Assembly (NCBI GenBank): GCA_037893245.1 | Contig: JBAIAA010001113.1 | Span: forward strand, 248,001-312,000 | Reading direction: 5' to 3' | Length of the DNA: 64,000 bases | Source of the DNA: Crossaster papposus | Taxonomy: Eukaryota > Echinodermata > Asteroidea > Velatida > Solasteridae | Shown here: piece by piece, positions 26,601-38,600 of the stretch | How positions within the stretch are numbered: the stretch's first letter is position 1 | Layout: every line of letters begins with the position of its first letter | Made by a program: the position numbers and the translations under genes | The notes under the pieces: generated by a model | What the model saw: only the letters and a program-made list of their open reading frames with translations | The model's database searches: none | Told to the model about the DNA's origin: nothing

Positions 26601-29600
26601 CACTGGTTCTCTCCATGTTTTCCTATGGAAAGAGGCTATTGTCAACCAGCGGCAACCGTGCCTCGGGGTTTGGTTCCAAATAGTCAACTAGATAGTCTAA
26701 CCATCCTGCGTTCGAGCGACGTTAGTCGAACTATGGTTAACTATAGTTCGCGCCCGAACTTGCTCCTAGTTAGTAGAGAGGGGAGCTATGGATCGAATAG
26801 TCTGTGGTTCAAATCCGACTATCATTAAAGTCTTTTTCTTCTTTTTCTTTGACAAATTTTACTTTTGGTTATTTTAACCATAGGAGAAGGTTGAAGGGAA
26901 AACCGGGTGAGTGTACATACCGGTAAGTACATTGAAAAATACAACAAGAACTGCTACACTGATTAGTTTTTATTCGTCTTTCACTTGAGATTTCATTTAA
27001 ATAAACCGAGACAAATGGAATTGTAGTGATAAACTGGACTAAAATACTGTGTTTTAATTAAAAAAACACCAAATTTGACTGGCTTACTTGGCTGTGGTCA
27101 TTAGGATAAAGAGACTGACAAAACTGTCCAGCAGGCTGTCAAAGTTCCCTCTATCAATGTGGGAAAAAATGAAAAAACCTGGGAAGAAGAAAAATACAAG
27201 TACAAGCATTCAGCGTTTAGTCAGCATTTAGCAAATGGGTCATTCCGTGTCAAATCAACATGATTTTTCACCTGACCCTCACATATTAAAATATTTGATG
27301 TTTTAATTGGCCTATATTTGTGACCTGTTCCAACTAAACCCGGACAAAGTCGCACAATGTGTTTTATTGCAATGTACTAGTGAAGTAATTTCAGGGTGGA
27401 TTTTACCATTTTTAGTTTTTTGGGTTTTTCTTATGAAGCACAAACTATTATTATACAATCTCCCTAAATTTAAACATAATCCGTCACCCAGAAGTAAATT
27501 TTTGTTTTTCGATTTTGAGAAATATTTGTGTATAGAAATAATACGCTTTTCTAAACTTCAAAGCTGTACATATTATCTCATAATTAGGTTGTCAGGGTTT
27601 TATCACTAAATCCTTCCACCAGGGAAGATTCATGTAGGGTGGGGGTACATATGTAAAACGATACATCATTTTCGAGCCGAAAATTTATAGAATTTGAAAA
27701 AAGCAAAATCTCAAAAACTAAAATTGTCAACTTTGTCCGGGTTTTGTTGAAGCAGTTCACATTTGGTAATTTGGCTCGTTAGTTTTTGAGATACAGGTCA
27801 GCGAAGTTTGGACTAATAAGCATGACCTCCAAAACTTTAAACACTTATATCTCCAAAGGTATAGCAACTAGAAAGAGAAAGTGTACATGTACATCATTTT
27901 AAAGCCGTTTGAATAGTCTCCATTCATATCATAAAATAAAATCAAAACCGTAGCATGAAGCAGAGATAAAATATGTTACAAAATTACCTTTGAGTTGACC
28001 TTGAATTATGAAAATAAGTACGTTTCAAGCAGTATCTAGGACTGGTAATGTCTCCCGAAAACTTTATTTAGGCGACACAAAAACAGTGAGCCCCAACATT
28101 TACAGAATGACCTTTACAAAACTTTTGGCTATGCAATATACACTGCCTAGAAACAAAAATCACATCCTGGATCCAAATTCACATCCTGTGTTAACCCTCC
28201 TATGGTTTTACCTTTCAAAATCTGCTTACTGGGCAAAATGGCTATAAATAAGTAAGAACCTTTCAAAACACCCTTCAATATCTTTTAAAAGGTATCGAAA
28301 GGTAGACAAATTGGGCTATGGTATACCCCAATGATAAAGGTATGGGAAGTCTATCAGAAAATGGCCAGACCCTCAAAAACCTTGCAAAAGGAAATATCAG
28401 TACAGTTGCTATGCATACATGGTTGGACCTTTCAAAACCTTTTGAAATTATTTGAAAGGTAGAGTTACTCCCCAGTACATTATATAGAGTATCCCTCAGA
28501 GGAAACAGCTAAACATTTCAAAACATTTCAACCTTTTTTTTTTGCCTTTTTTTTGCCCTAGATATTTTTTATTTTATTTTCACACCAATGTTACCTTTCA
28601 AAATCTTCCATAGGTCTCTTTTGTCAGACAGTTTTCTCACCTTTCAAAACTCTTCAGTCCACCAAACTTGAAAGGTTTTGAAAGGTCTGGCAGTTCTATG
28701 GCAACTGCACTATATATAGGAGGGTTGTCATTAGAAAGCAAATTCACACCCACTGGATGACCTTGAATTATGAAAATAAGTCTGCTTCAAACAGTATTTG
28801 GCTAATGCAAAAAACACTGCATAGACCTACACTTACCTAAAATTGAAAAAATGATCATGAAATAGAACAGCAGGAACATCACGTCGAGAATGGGAAGAAG
28901 TGACTGGAAAATCTGACGAAGCACTCTGAAACGGGATAAATGCAAAAACTTGGACCTACCGGTAACTCATCATTTTGAGCTCAAAGTAGGAAAGGACATT
29001 ATGTGATTTCGCATTCAAAGCGGGCACGGTCCTTAGCAGGATGTGATTTCAACAAAAGATTTCCAAAATCATGTATCCAAATGCTCTAAATTCTCATCTT
29101 CGGTACAAAGTTACATCCTGGGTTGATTGGACTATTCCAGTGGGTGTGAATTTGCATTCTAATGACTTAACTCAGGATGTGAATTTGGACCCAGGATGTG
29201 ATTTTGAAAATCTTTTGTTGAAATCGCATTCTGCTGAGGACCGTGTCCGCTTTGGATGCAAAATCATACCATGCCCTTTCCTATAAGTGTCAATCCCTGT
29301 AGGTAGGCATATACCTAAAAAAAAAAAAGTATGGGGACAGTTTCCCTTGTTGGAAAAGGACTGACCGAGTTGTGGGGACATTTTCCTGTCCCCATAGCAT
29401 TTTAGGTCTCCAGTAAAGGTGTCTAGAGGTACTGTTTTGAGTTAATAGTGTATAATGATAGGAAATGGAGAAGATGACATTATTAGGACGATGTTGGGTC
29501 AAAAGAGTTTTTAGGGTTTGAGTAGGATACACCATTGGTAATTGCTTGAATTATCAGGAATGAGTGGATTGGGGGGTAGTATTTATAGTAAATATCGTGT

Positions 29601-32600
29601 AACTGACCTGTTCGAGGCTTTACAATCAAAAAAAAATAAAAAATAAAATAAGTCATTAATTTTCTTACCGGCGTCTGTCAGTTCTTGTTTTTTTGCAATT
29701 GCCATCCGGCGATCGTGATTTTTGAAACAATTACAGGATATCTAGCGCAATTTTTTGGCTGGATGCCTAGAATCATTATTTACTTTCATGTATCATCTAA
29801 CACATGTCAATATAAATCCAATCCTTCCTCTGTAACACTAAAATCTTTGAATTGGAGGGGAATTGGTGGAATAATAGAAGCTAGTAGACCATTTGTCATT
29901 TGTACATTTTTGTCGTTTAAAGCAGCAAAAGTGTTAAAAATCTAACAAGAGGTTCTGAACAACTAACCTGATGAAGTGTAAGCTCTGGGAATAGTGTACA
30001 TTCCGAGAAAACAATATTCTAAGAGTTTCGATTTCTATTCAAAATTTGCCGAGTCACAATTTGATTTGCAACCACACTCGGCCTTCTTCCCATGTTTTGG
30101 AGTGAGGCAGGGTTCTACTTCTAGCTAGGACCTTTTTAGTGCCGGGTAAATTATTAGATTGCGAAGCGTTGCAAGCGCAGCGAGCGGAGCTCTCGCGCCT
30201 CACGGCCGGGGGTCCAGTTCATTTTTGCATGTTTCTGTGAAAGTTTAGCTAAGTTAATAAATTACTACATGAACATGATTAACATGACTTTGTATCTCCT
30301 CTCTTTCTTTTGTGCCCATAATTTATTTATTTTTTAAATAAAAAAATAAAAATTGTGCCGGGCCGGCACAGCCAATTTGAACCCAAGTGCCGGGCGGAAA
30401 TTTGCAGTGCCGGGCGCTACCGCCCGGCGCCGCCCACCGTGGCTAGAACCCTGGAGTGACGGTTGACTGTTCAAAAGCTGTGAGAACAAGGATGATCCAA
30501 ACTGTTGTATTGTAAATCCCACTCCCATGGGCGAATGGGACTTTTTGAGCCGCGGCATGAATAGGAGTAATAACGAATGTCACGTGATGCAAGTTTCACC
30601 AATCAAATGACCAGGTTCTCTGTGTCAGTTATATAATCACAAATATTGACTGCTTTGAGTGGCGTGGTAAAACTAGTTTTCCAAGGTGACTTATGGAGCA
30701 TTCTGGTTTTTACCTTCTAACACCCCCACAGTAATGGCAGTCAATGAGGAAGAACGGGCGCAGGGCTCGCGTAATACGAAAATGGCTCTGCTGCCTGGCA
30801 AGGACGACAATGGCTTCACAGTACATCACAAGTAAAACAGCGGTCTGTATGGTGAACATAATGAAAGTGGAAAAAGTATTAAATCATGTACAAAACCTAT
30901 GAGATTGAGAGGCCTTCTGAAAAAGGACAAACAAAAAGATGGAAAACATTTTTTTCTTCTAGTTCTGTCGCTTCGTGAAAACATTGACGAAATTACACAG
31001 GAAGTAAGTACAGTACTGTAATGTAGTAAGTAGATTGTGCCTTCAATAACAGGAAAGGCAAAAATCAATGTGTACAAAAGTAAAATAAACAAAAGGCAAA
31101 AAGAAACTCACATAAGGTAAAAATTGCCCAGATGTTTTCGAGAATTTCTATTTACGTGTACCTTTATAAAAACAGGGTGTATGTTACAAACTTTTACAAT
31201 AAAACGCGGGCTACTTGTACGCGCTAATTGCACCAGCAACCGGGCCGAGCGGCCATTATTGAGGTCAAACAAAGTGCAGATGGTACATTACTGCGATTAC
31301 GCAAAGAGCTCATTGGGGGCGCTGTCGTGAAGTGCGACGTGCATGTGACGTCATATGCATGAACTTTATAAGTCAGTTCGGCTTTTCAACTGCGCGTGCA
31401 CAATGACATGGGTCAGGGGTCAGTCGTGATAACTATCTCGCACGTATGAACTTGCCAGAACGATGCGCACAATTTATTTAGAATAATTTTTGACCTTGAC
31501 ACTTCAACGAGATACCAAACTGGCTTATTTCCAACAAATTTAATTGACAGGAAGATCCTCAAATAAAACCAACAATGAAATTGCTTTCCTGAAAAAAATT
31601 ATATATAAACATCACTACATGAGTGTATAAATGTACCGTCTTCAATGACACTGTATATGTACATGTGTATGCATAATTCATGTTATGACATATAATTAAA
31701 GGAACAATACCATTTGTCGGTTGTGCATTTTGAAGCAGCAAAAGTGCTTAAATTATAAAGAAAGCTGCTTGACAAACAACCTGGTTATAACTTTTTAGCT
31801 ACGTGAATGCCGCATATTTCGAGAAAACAGTATTCTAACATTTCTATTTCAATTAAAAATTTGCTGGGTCACAATTACAATTGCAATCACAGTCTGCGTT
31901 AACCAGTTTGCGCCGGATGACGTATATAAAAACACAAAGTTTTCCCCAAATTCAAAACGGATGACCCATAAACACGCCAAGTTCAAGTTCGGAAATGTCT
32001 GTCAGCAGCTAGCCTTGGTCAAGGCGTTCATCGCTACCCGTCCTTACGTACAGCGCAGCGGTAATCGGAGCTCAAACAACGACCTCACGCGGCCACTATT
32101 ATATGCAAAGTAACTGAAGATACTTGAACGCCTTGGATCATTGGTTAAGTTGAGGTTTTGGGGGCGGTGCTCATTATGCTAATAGTTAAGCTGACCTTTA
32201 TAGTCGTTTTCTTATTGGTCGATCGTTGCGTATAAACTGCATAATTTGAGCTAGCGGTGAAAGGTCATAGCCAGCTCGCAAGTGTTTACGAACACCGCCA
32301 TCGTTGGCATATTTTATCGGAGAAAGTTGAGTGATTTTTACGAAGGCTTGTAGGAATTACACATGAAGATTTGAACTGTCTTGCTTGATTGGTGAGGGTT
32401 GCAGTTATTTTCGCTCGTTTTGCTTGGTATTTTCTTGAATGTTGACAATGTTATGGTCAAAACTAGTTGTGTTTAGCTGCTTAGTTTTGAGTTTTCAACC
32501 GCGGTGACTAGAGAAGGCCGCGACTCTATTGAAACGTGTCGAACTCGGCCTACATTATATCGCACGCATCTAATCCAGCTGATCTGAAAACCTTGGTTCG

Positions 32601-35600
32601 GTGAAACGCAGAACTCTGATAATTAAATGCCTTGTCGGCTGAATTTTGCCAAGAAAATAATCTGAGGAGTTATTGAGGATATAAGACATTTGTCCCTGTT
32701 TAAATTACGATATTGCGATCACTTTGAAGGTTGGTTCTGCAGCCGTAAACATGCCCCCTCTCCACAGCGTTGGACCATGCTTGGACCATACAATGTGGCG
32801 ATAACGCACAGACCAGCATGCCTGAGTTAATGCCGATTATGCGGCGATAAGAAACTGACCGAACACGCTGAAAACTTACGCTGAGTACCTGGCCGTACGT
32901 ACGAGCTCTGAGCAAAATGGGGCTCAGGCTGCCTGAAAAATGACGGATTTCCCATAACCTGTCGGCAAATTCACAAAAACATCGTGACCACGAAGAAAGG
33001 ATTCTAATGGCCTTTCGCTGCTCGGGTATAAAATCACGACAGATCTTCGGACGACAGACGACGCTGAATATCTGCCATTTTGTCTTAAGAGCGCTCGTCT
33101 GTAAATATCGACCAAGTCGCGAAATCCAAATTTTTTCGAAATCCTCCAAACTTTGCCAAATTGTTACCCTAGTGGATAAATAAGCACTGTGTAAATTTAA
33201 CTTCGATCCGATAAATATTTTAGGAGAACGAGGACCTAGTTGAATTATCCGACTGACTGCCGCTTCTGAGGCAAATTTTAGGCCATTCTACCACACATCA
33301 AAACTCGCTAAAAATCGCGTAGTTGCGCTTGCCATTCAAAATAAAACAGGTTTCTACTTAAAGATAAGACATTCCTTGGCAGTCCGAGTGAAGTTTCAAA
33401 CACGTAGGAGCAAGATAGAATATTTGACAGATTTTTAAATATTTTCAATTTTCTAACAGTTATTTCGAAGGTCAAATTTGATGGCTAATATCTCCCCGTT
33501 CGACGCGGAAATCGGCTATTTTTAAAATCCTATACGCGAGAATAGTTCTTATAGTCGGTATTTGTGAAAAAATATTTTTGGGCCGGGCAAAATAATACCT
33601 TTGAGAAGGCTAATTACGAGCGCTGCTGGAAGTCAATTTGTGACACTTTCCAGACACCGCGTAAACCTAGTTATCTCTGTATGCACCTATTTCAAAAACT
33701 GGCTGCACTCTGGTCAAAATCTGGTGATCCATGTGTCGTAGCCCGCAGTGCATTATGGGAGCTAGTGCGTTCGTTAAATTATAGAGCAGAACGCCCGCAC
33801 CTAAAGCCCATTGGGGGTTTTGAGGTTCAAGTTTCAGCATGCTTTGAACCCAAAGACTTTTAGGTGCGGGAATTTGGATGTATTTTAACGAAAGCACTTG
33901 CTCCCACAATGCACTGAGGACTACGACATATGGATCACAAGAGTGCAAGTTCTTTGAAGTGGGCGAAACTGGAAAGTCATTGGATTCTATTTAGGTAACA
34001 ATTAGAGCAAAAATGATGCATTGTTATTCTTTTTTAGATTAGTTCTGGACTCCTGATTAGATAAATTAGATACGCTAAGGTTTTCGATTTTCAGACAATA
34101 TATTGTTCATATTTAAGAGTCTAAGGAGTTGCGAAGCTCACGGCATGGTTATTTCCTAAGGAAAATTCTATTCGAGTACAATCATAAGTATGAATAGTTT
34201 ATCTAGAGTCGAGTATGTGAACTAGCAGCGTGCGCTTGGTTTGTACAAGTCCAACCGTTGGGCTTAGGGACGGACCATTTGACTTCTGAGAGGGGGAGGT
34301 GGGGGTTGGAAGATTAAAAACAAAAATCCTGCAGAGCAAATTTGCTACAAAATCCTCTGTATTTTTACGAAAAAGATCTTAAAACTTTTTTTAGAGAAAC
34401 ACCCCCCCCCCCCCCCCCCCCCCCACCCACCCACCTTAAAAAATCAAATGATTGGTCACGCTTTCCACTTGTCACATATTGTCATTTGACCTCCTGGTTT
34501 TGCTCGGTCTGCCGCGCATGTTTTGTATAGCCTTAGTTTCTGTTTTAGCTGCCTCGAAACAAGATGGAAACAGAATATATTGCCTTTGAAGCACTATTTA
34601 AACTGAAAGTGGTCCAGAAATTTCAAGCACGAGCCAGTATTGATGGAAATTTCAGCCTGTTCGCGCCGAGTTTGCATGATTTGATGTTGTTTGCCCTGTC
34701 ATTGACTGTCATAGGAGTCGTTAGAAGGACAAATTCCTGTACAATTTTCAGCTGGAAACTCATATCGACGAGGACTACTCAAATTGTAAGTTATACAGAG
34801 CCACAATAAATGTGTTTTGATTGATTTGGTTGTGATTTTTGGTGCAAGTATTCGCTTTCTGGTGATTTTCAGGGTCACGAGTACGTGATCGCCGGTGTCT
34901 GGAAAGTGTCACAAATTGACTTCCAGCAGCGCTCGTAATTAGCCTTCTCAAAGGTATTATTTTGTCCGGCCCAAAAATATTTTTTCACAAATACCGACTA
35001 TAAGAACTATTCTCGCGTATAGGATTTTAAAAATAGCCGATTTCCGCGTCGAACGGGGAGATATTAGCCATCAAATTTGACCTTCGAAATAACTGTTAGA
35101 AAATTGAAAATATTTAAAAATCTGTCAAATATTCTATCTTGCTCCTACGTGTTTGAAACTTCACTCGGACTGCCAAGGAATGTCTTATCTTTAAGTAGAA
35201 ACCTGTTTTATTTTGAATGGCAAGCGCAACTACGCGATTTTTAGCGAGTTTTGATGTGTGGTAGAATGGCCTAAAATTTGCCTCAGAAGCGGCAGTCAGT
35301 CGGATAATTCAACTAGGTCCTCGTTCTCCTAAAATATTTATCGGATCGAAGTTAAATTTACACAGTGCTTATTTATCCACTAGGGTAACAATTTGGCAAA
35401 GTTTGGAGGATTCCGAAAAAATTTGGATTTCGCGACTTGGTCGATATTTACAGACGAGCGCTCTTAAATGTCATGCTGCATCAAATTTGATGACGTCGGG
35501 ATTCAACCGCATTGTGATTGGACACTTCACATCTTAGCCCCGCCTATACTTATCTGTATTCGCACACGAGGTCATGCGCTAGAAATGTAGCGCAAAATAT

Positions 35601-38600
35601 AGGGAAAACATAAGATTTCAAAAACCCAATGATCCAAGGCGAAAAAGTAGCCTCAGTTGTTTTGCATAAATAGTGGCCGTATGAGGTCGCTGTTCGGCTG
35701 ATATTGCACGGGGAGCAAGCTAGCATGCAGCATATGCGGGGCGCACACACACAGTGTATTTCTGGACGGTAAACGACGGACGGATAACGACGAACTCGCC
35801 TTGACCAAGGCTAGTCAGCAGCGAGCAAGGCCGGAAATGCGTGGGTGTGCTTCCCGGCACTATCGGCCTGAACCCGCTTCGGATCGAGTTTCATTCAAAA
35901 TAATCCCGCCCCTCGACTCGGTGATGTTAAAATAATAATCCCGGCGCGAACTGGTTAAGGGCGCATTCTCAGCCAGCTGAACAGACCAATAGTAGCGCCA
36001 ACGTGTGCGACGCGCGTCGTTCAAACACTTGCGCGCATTTTTTTTCTCAAAATGACAGCATGCCAAACGGAATACTTTCGCAGAGAGTTGAGAATCATTA
36101 ATATATCTTTACAACAAGTAAGCTGTTCAAGAGTATTTCCTTACTTTTTGGATAGCTACAAAAGATATATTAACCAGTTTGCGCCGGAGGACTTTTTTAT
36201 ATACAAGCAAAGTTTTCCCCAGATTAAAAACGGATGACGCATAAACACGTCACGAGCAAGGCTGGAAATGTCTGTCAGCAGCGAGCAAGGCCGGAAATGC
36301 GTGGGTGTGCTACCCTCTAGCATCGGCCTGAACCCGCCTCGGATCGGTTTTCGTTACAAATAATTCTGCTTGGGTTCGGTGAGGTTAAAATAATCCCGGC
36401 GCGAACTGGTTAAAATGCTATATTTTGTACATATGCACTTCATTCTCATTCTCACAAACCTTGATCACTGTTCGCTTGTGTAGAAAGAACTTCTTGACCC
36501 CTAGCCACCTGACCTTTAACACCAGGCCAATGGCGATGATGGTCAGTAAAAAAAGCTCAACAGACCCATGGATCTGAAAAAAAGGAGAAACTATTTTGAA
36601 ACATTGAAAGCATATCCCTAAAATCGTTCATTTCATTACTGAAGCTTTTGATATACATGTATTTAACAGGATAGTGCAGAACATGGATGACATTGGTGGC
36701 GCAGTGCAAAAAGTGCTGGCCTCTCTCATCTGTGACCCAGGTTCGATTCCCAGCTCAGGCCACGATGAGTAAAGTTGTTTCTTGTTTCCCTCTTGTGCCA
36801 CAAGAACATTTCTCCTTGTTCTCCACTTTTTCTCCTTCTGCAATATACACGGCCTAGAAACAAAAATCACATCCTCGGTCCAAATTCACATCCTGGGTTA
36901 AGTCATTAGAATGCAAATTCACACCCACTGGATGACCTTAAATTATGAAAATAAGTACGCTTCAAGCAGAATTTAGGACAAGTAAGTTTCTCCAAAAAAC
37001 TTTGTTTAGGCGACACGAAGCGATGGGAGATAGTCGAGCTGATGACCTACACTGAGGGACCAGTAATTCCCACTATTTTCCAGAAATAAACCACGCTGTA
37101 TTTGTTTTTACTACACCTCGTAAATATTCACTGCCTTGTCGATAACAACCTTCATAGATCTTTCAGCAGAAGATATTCAAGTTCTTCGTCAGTCTAGTCA
37201 ATGACGAAAATCTTGTGACGTTACCAAGACTGGTTCTGTAAAGATTAGATGCCACAGACTATGTCTAACGAGACGGGTTCCAGAGGAATTTGTTGGTGCT
37301 ATCAGAAGGAATACCGCACGGCAGTGAGCTGGATACTCACCGCGTGATGACGTCACCTGGCAGCGTATCATTTTTACTTCCTGGACGCGCGGGGTAAATC
37401 GGCCAATGATGTGCTCCAATTTGCTCCTGAATATTTATAAGGTGTAGTAAATCTGATTTCCAAACTACTGGTAAATGATTGCACCCCTATAGAACATGAT
37501 GAAAAGACTATCTTGTTTTCTTACAAGTTCTGGAAGCATAACTATTTCCACCGCGGGCCTCTCACACAGTGCCAGGCCAAGCAGTAGAATGGCAGCAGTA
37601 AAGTCCATCATGTAGAACCAGACATTGTGGACTAGAATGTAGGCTGGTAGGGCATCCTGACTCTTAGGGTGAGTGCTGAAGTTGTGGTTGTTCTCACCCT
37701 CCTAATAAGAGATGGGAAAGGGAGGGAAGATAGAGAGTTATGCTCTGTTCAGACAGGCATTCCACAGTCGCGCCGAACCAAATGAGTGAATTGAGTCCGA
37801 CGTCTGAAACGAATAAGGGCGACAAGGGGCGACAAGGCGCGTCAGACGGCGAACGATCGACTGCTGAAGTTGTTAGAGCGATTCAGGAGCGACTTGATTT
37901 CAATTTGGTTCGGCGCGACTATGGAACGCCTGTCTGAACCGAGCGTGAGAGTACGTTACTAATAAACAGCAGTGTTGTAACGAGTCAGTAATGGAGGTCT
38001 CAAGACCTTTTATTGAGGTACCTCATTTGTTTACCCGAAGGGTGGGCTGCCGGTATAAATGTTGTATACACGTAACCCCACAGGCTCTCGCACTAGAAAG
38101 CATACCAAACTTCCACAGTTCACACAGGTTCAGTAAATGTTGGTGTACACTGTACTGATCCTCACTACTAAACCTGCAACTCCAACAGTTGAAGTTTTAT
38201 TGACTTGGTACAGTGATGACGTGCCAGTGGTACATGTACATGTATTATGTGCTTGAGTAGTGACACACAAACATGTACTTGATACACGTTTGTTTATGGT
38301 GTAAATCGAGGAGTTTCTTTTGTTCCTCTCGATAATTTCTTTTGTTTGTACTCTTTTTCCGACAGCTCTCATTAGTTTTGTACACGAATCTCAATCGAGG
38401 TCGTCCTCGATTCTAACCCTAACCCCAATTCACCTTCGTGTTGCCAGGCATGTTTCCTCATTTACACCATAAACAAACGCAGGGTGTACATGTATGTATA
38501 CATTTACAGTTGACCAGGAACTGTGCCGTGACCATGTGGTCCACCCACAAATAAATGCCTGTGCATTCTTCCAAATTCTAACATTTTGACAAATCTTATG

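Larger units (their letters stand above)
32010..35813. mobile_element. 3.8-kb inverted-repeat DNA transposon with RecQ-like helicase remnant
   Basis: The ends are TAGCCTTGGTCAAGGCG and its exact reverse complement. Diverged inverted similarity continues about 150 bp inward (CGACCTCA.RCGGCCACTAT; CGCCTTGGATCATTGG). The element splits a copy of MITE family A and is flanked by GTCAGCAGC at 32001-32009 and 35814-35822, a 9-bp target duplication present once in unbroken MITE copies. Inside lie a broken helicase fragment and a 575-bp inverted duplication. Nine-bp duplications are known for Mutator-like elements, and, from memory, for helicase-bearing Academ elements; the superfamily is undecided. 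Confidence 0.85.

Noticed and set aside
26463-26828. 121-residue plus frame as a gene
   Set aside because: Most of it lies in the palindromic MITE E and it has no recognisable domain.
27307-27609. 100-residue plus frame as a gene
   Set aside because: It falls wholly in repeat R3, which recurs in reverse at 7216-7633.
36697-36780. A tRNA gene suggested by the B-box GGTTCGATTCCC
   Set aside because: No acceptor or anticodon stem forms, and the downstream part matches a SINE body.
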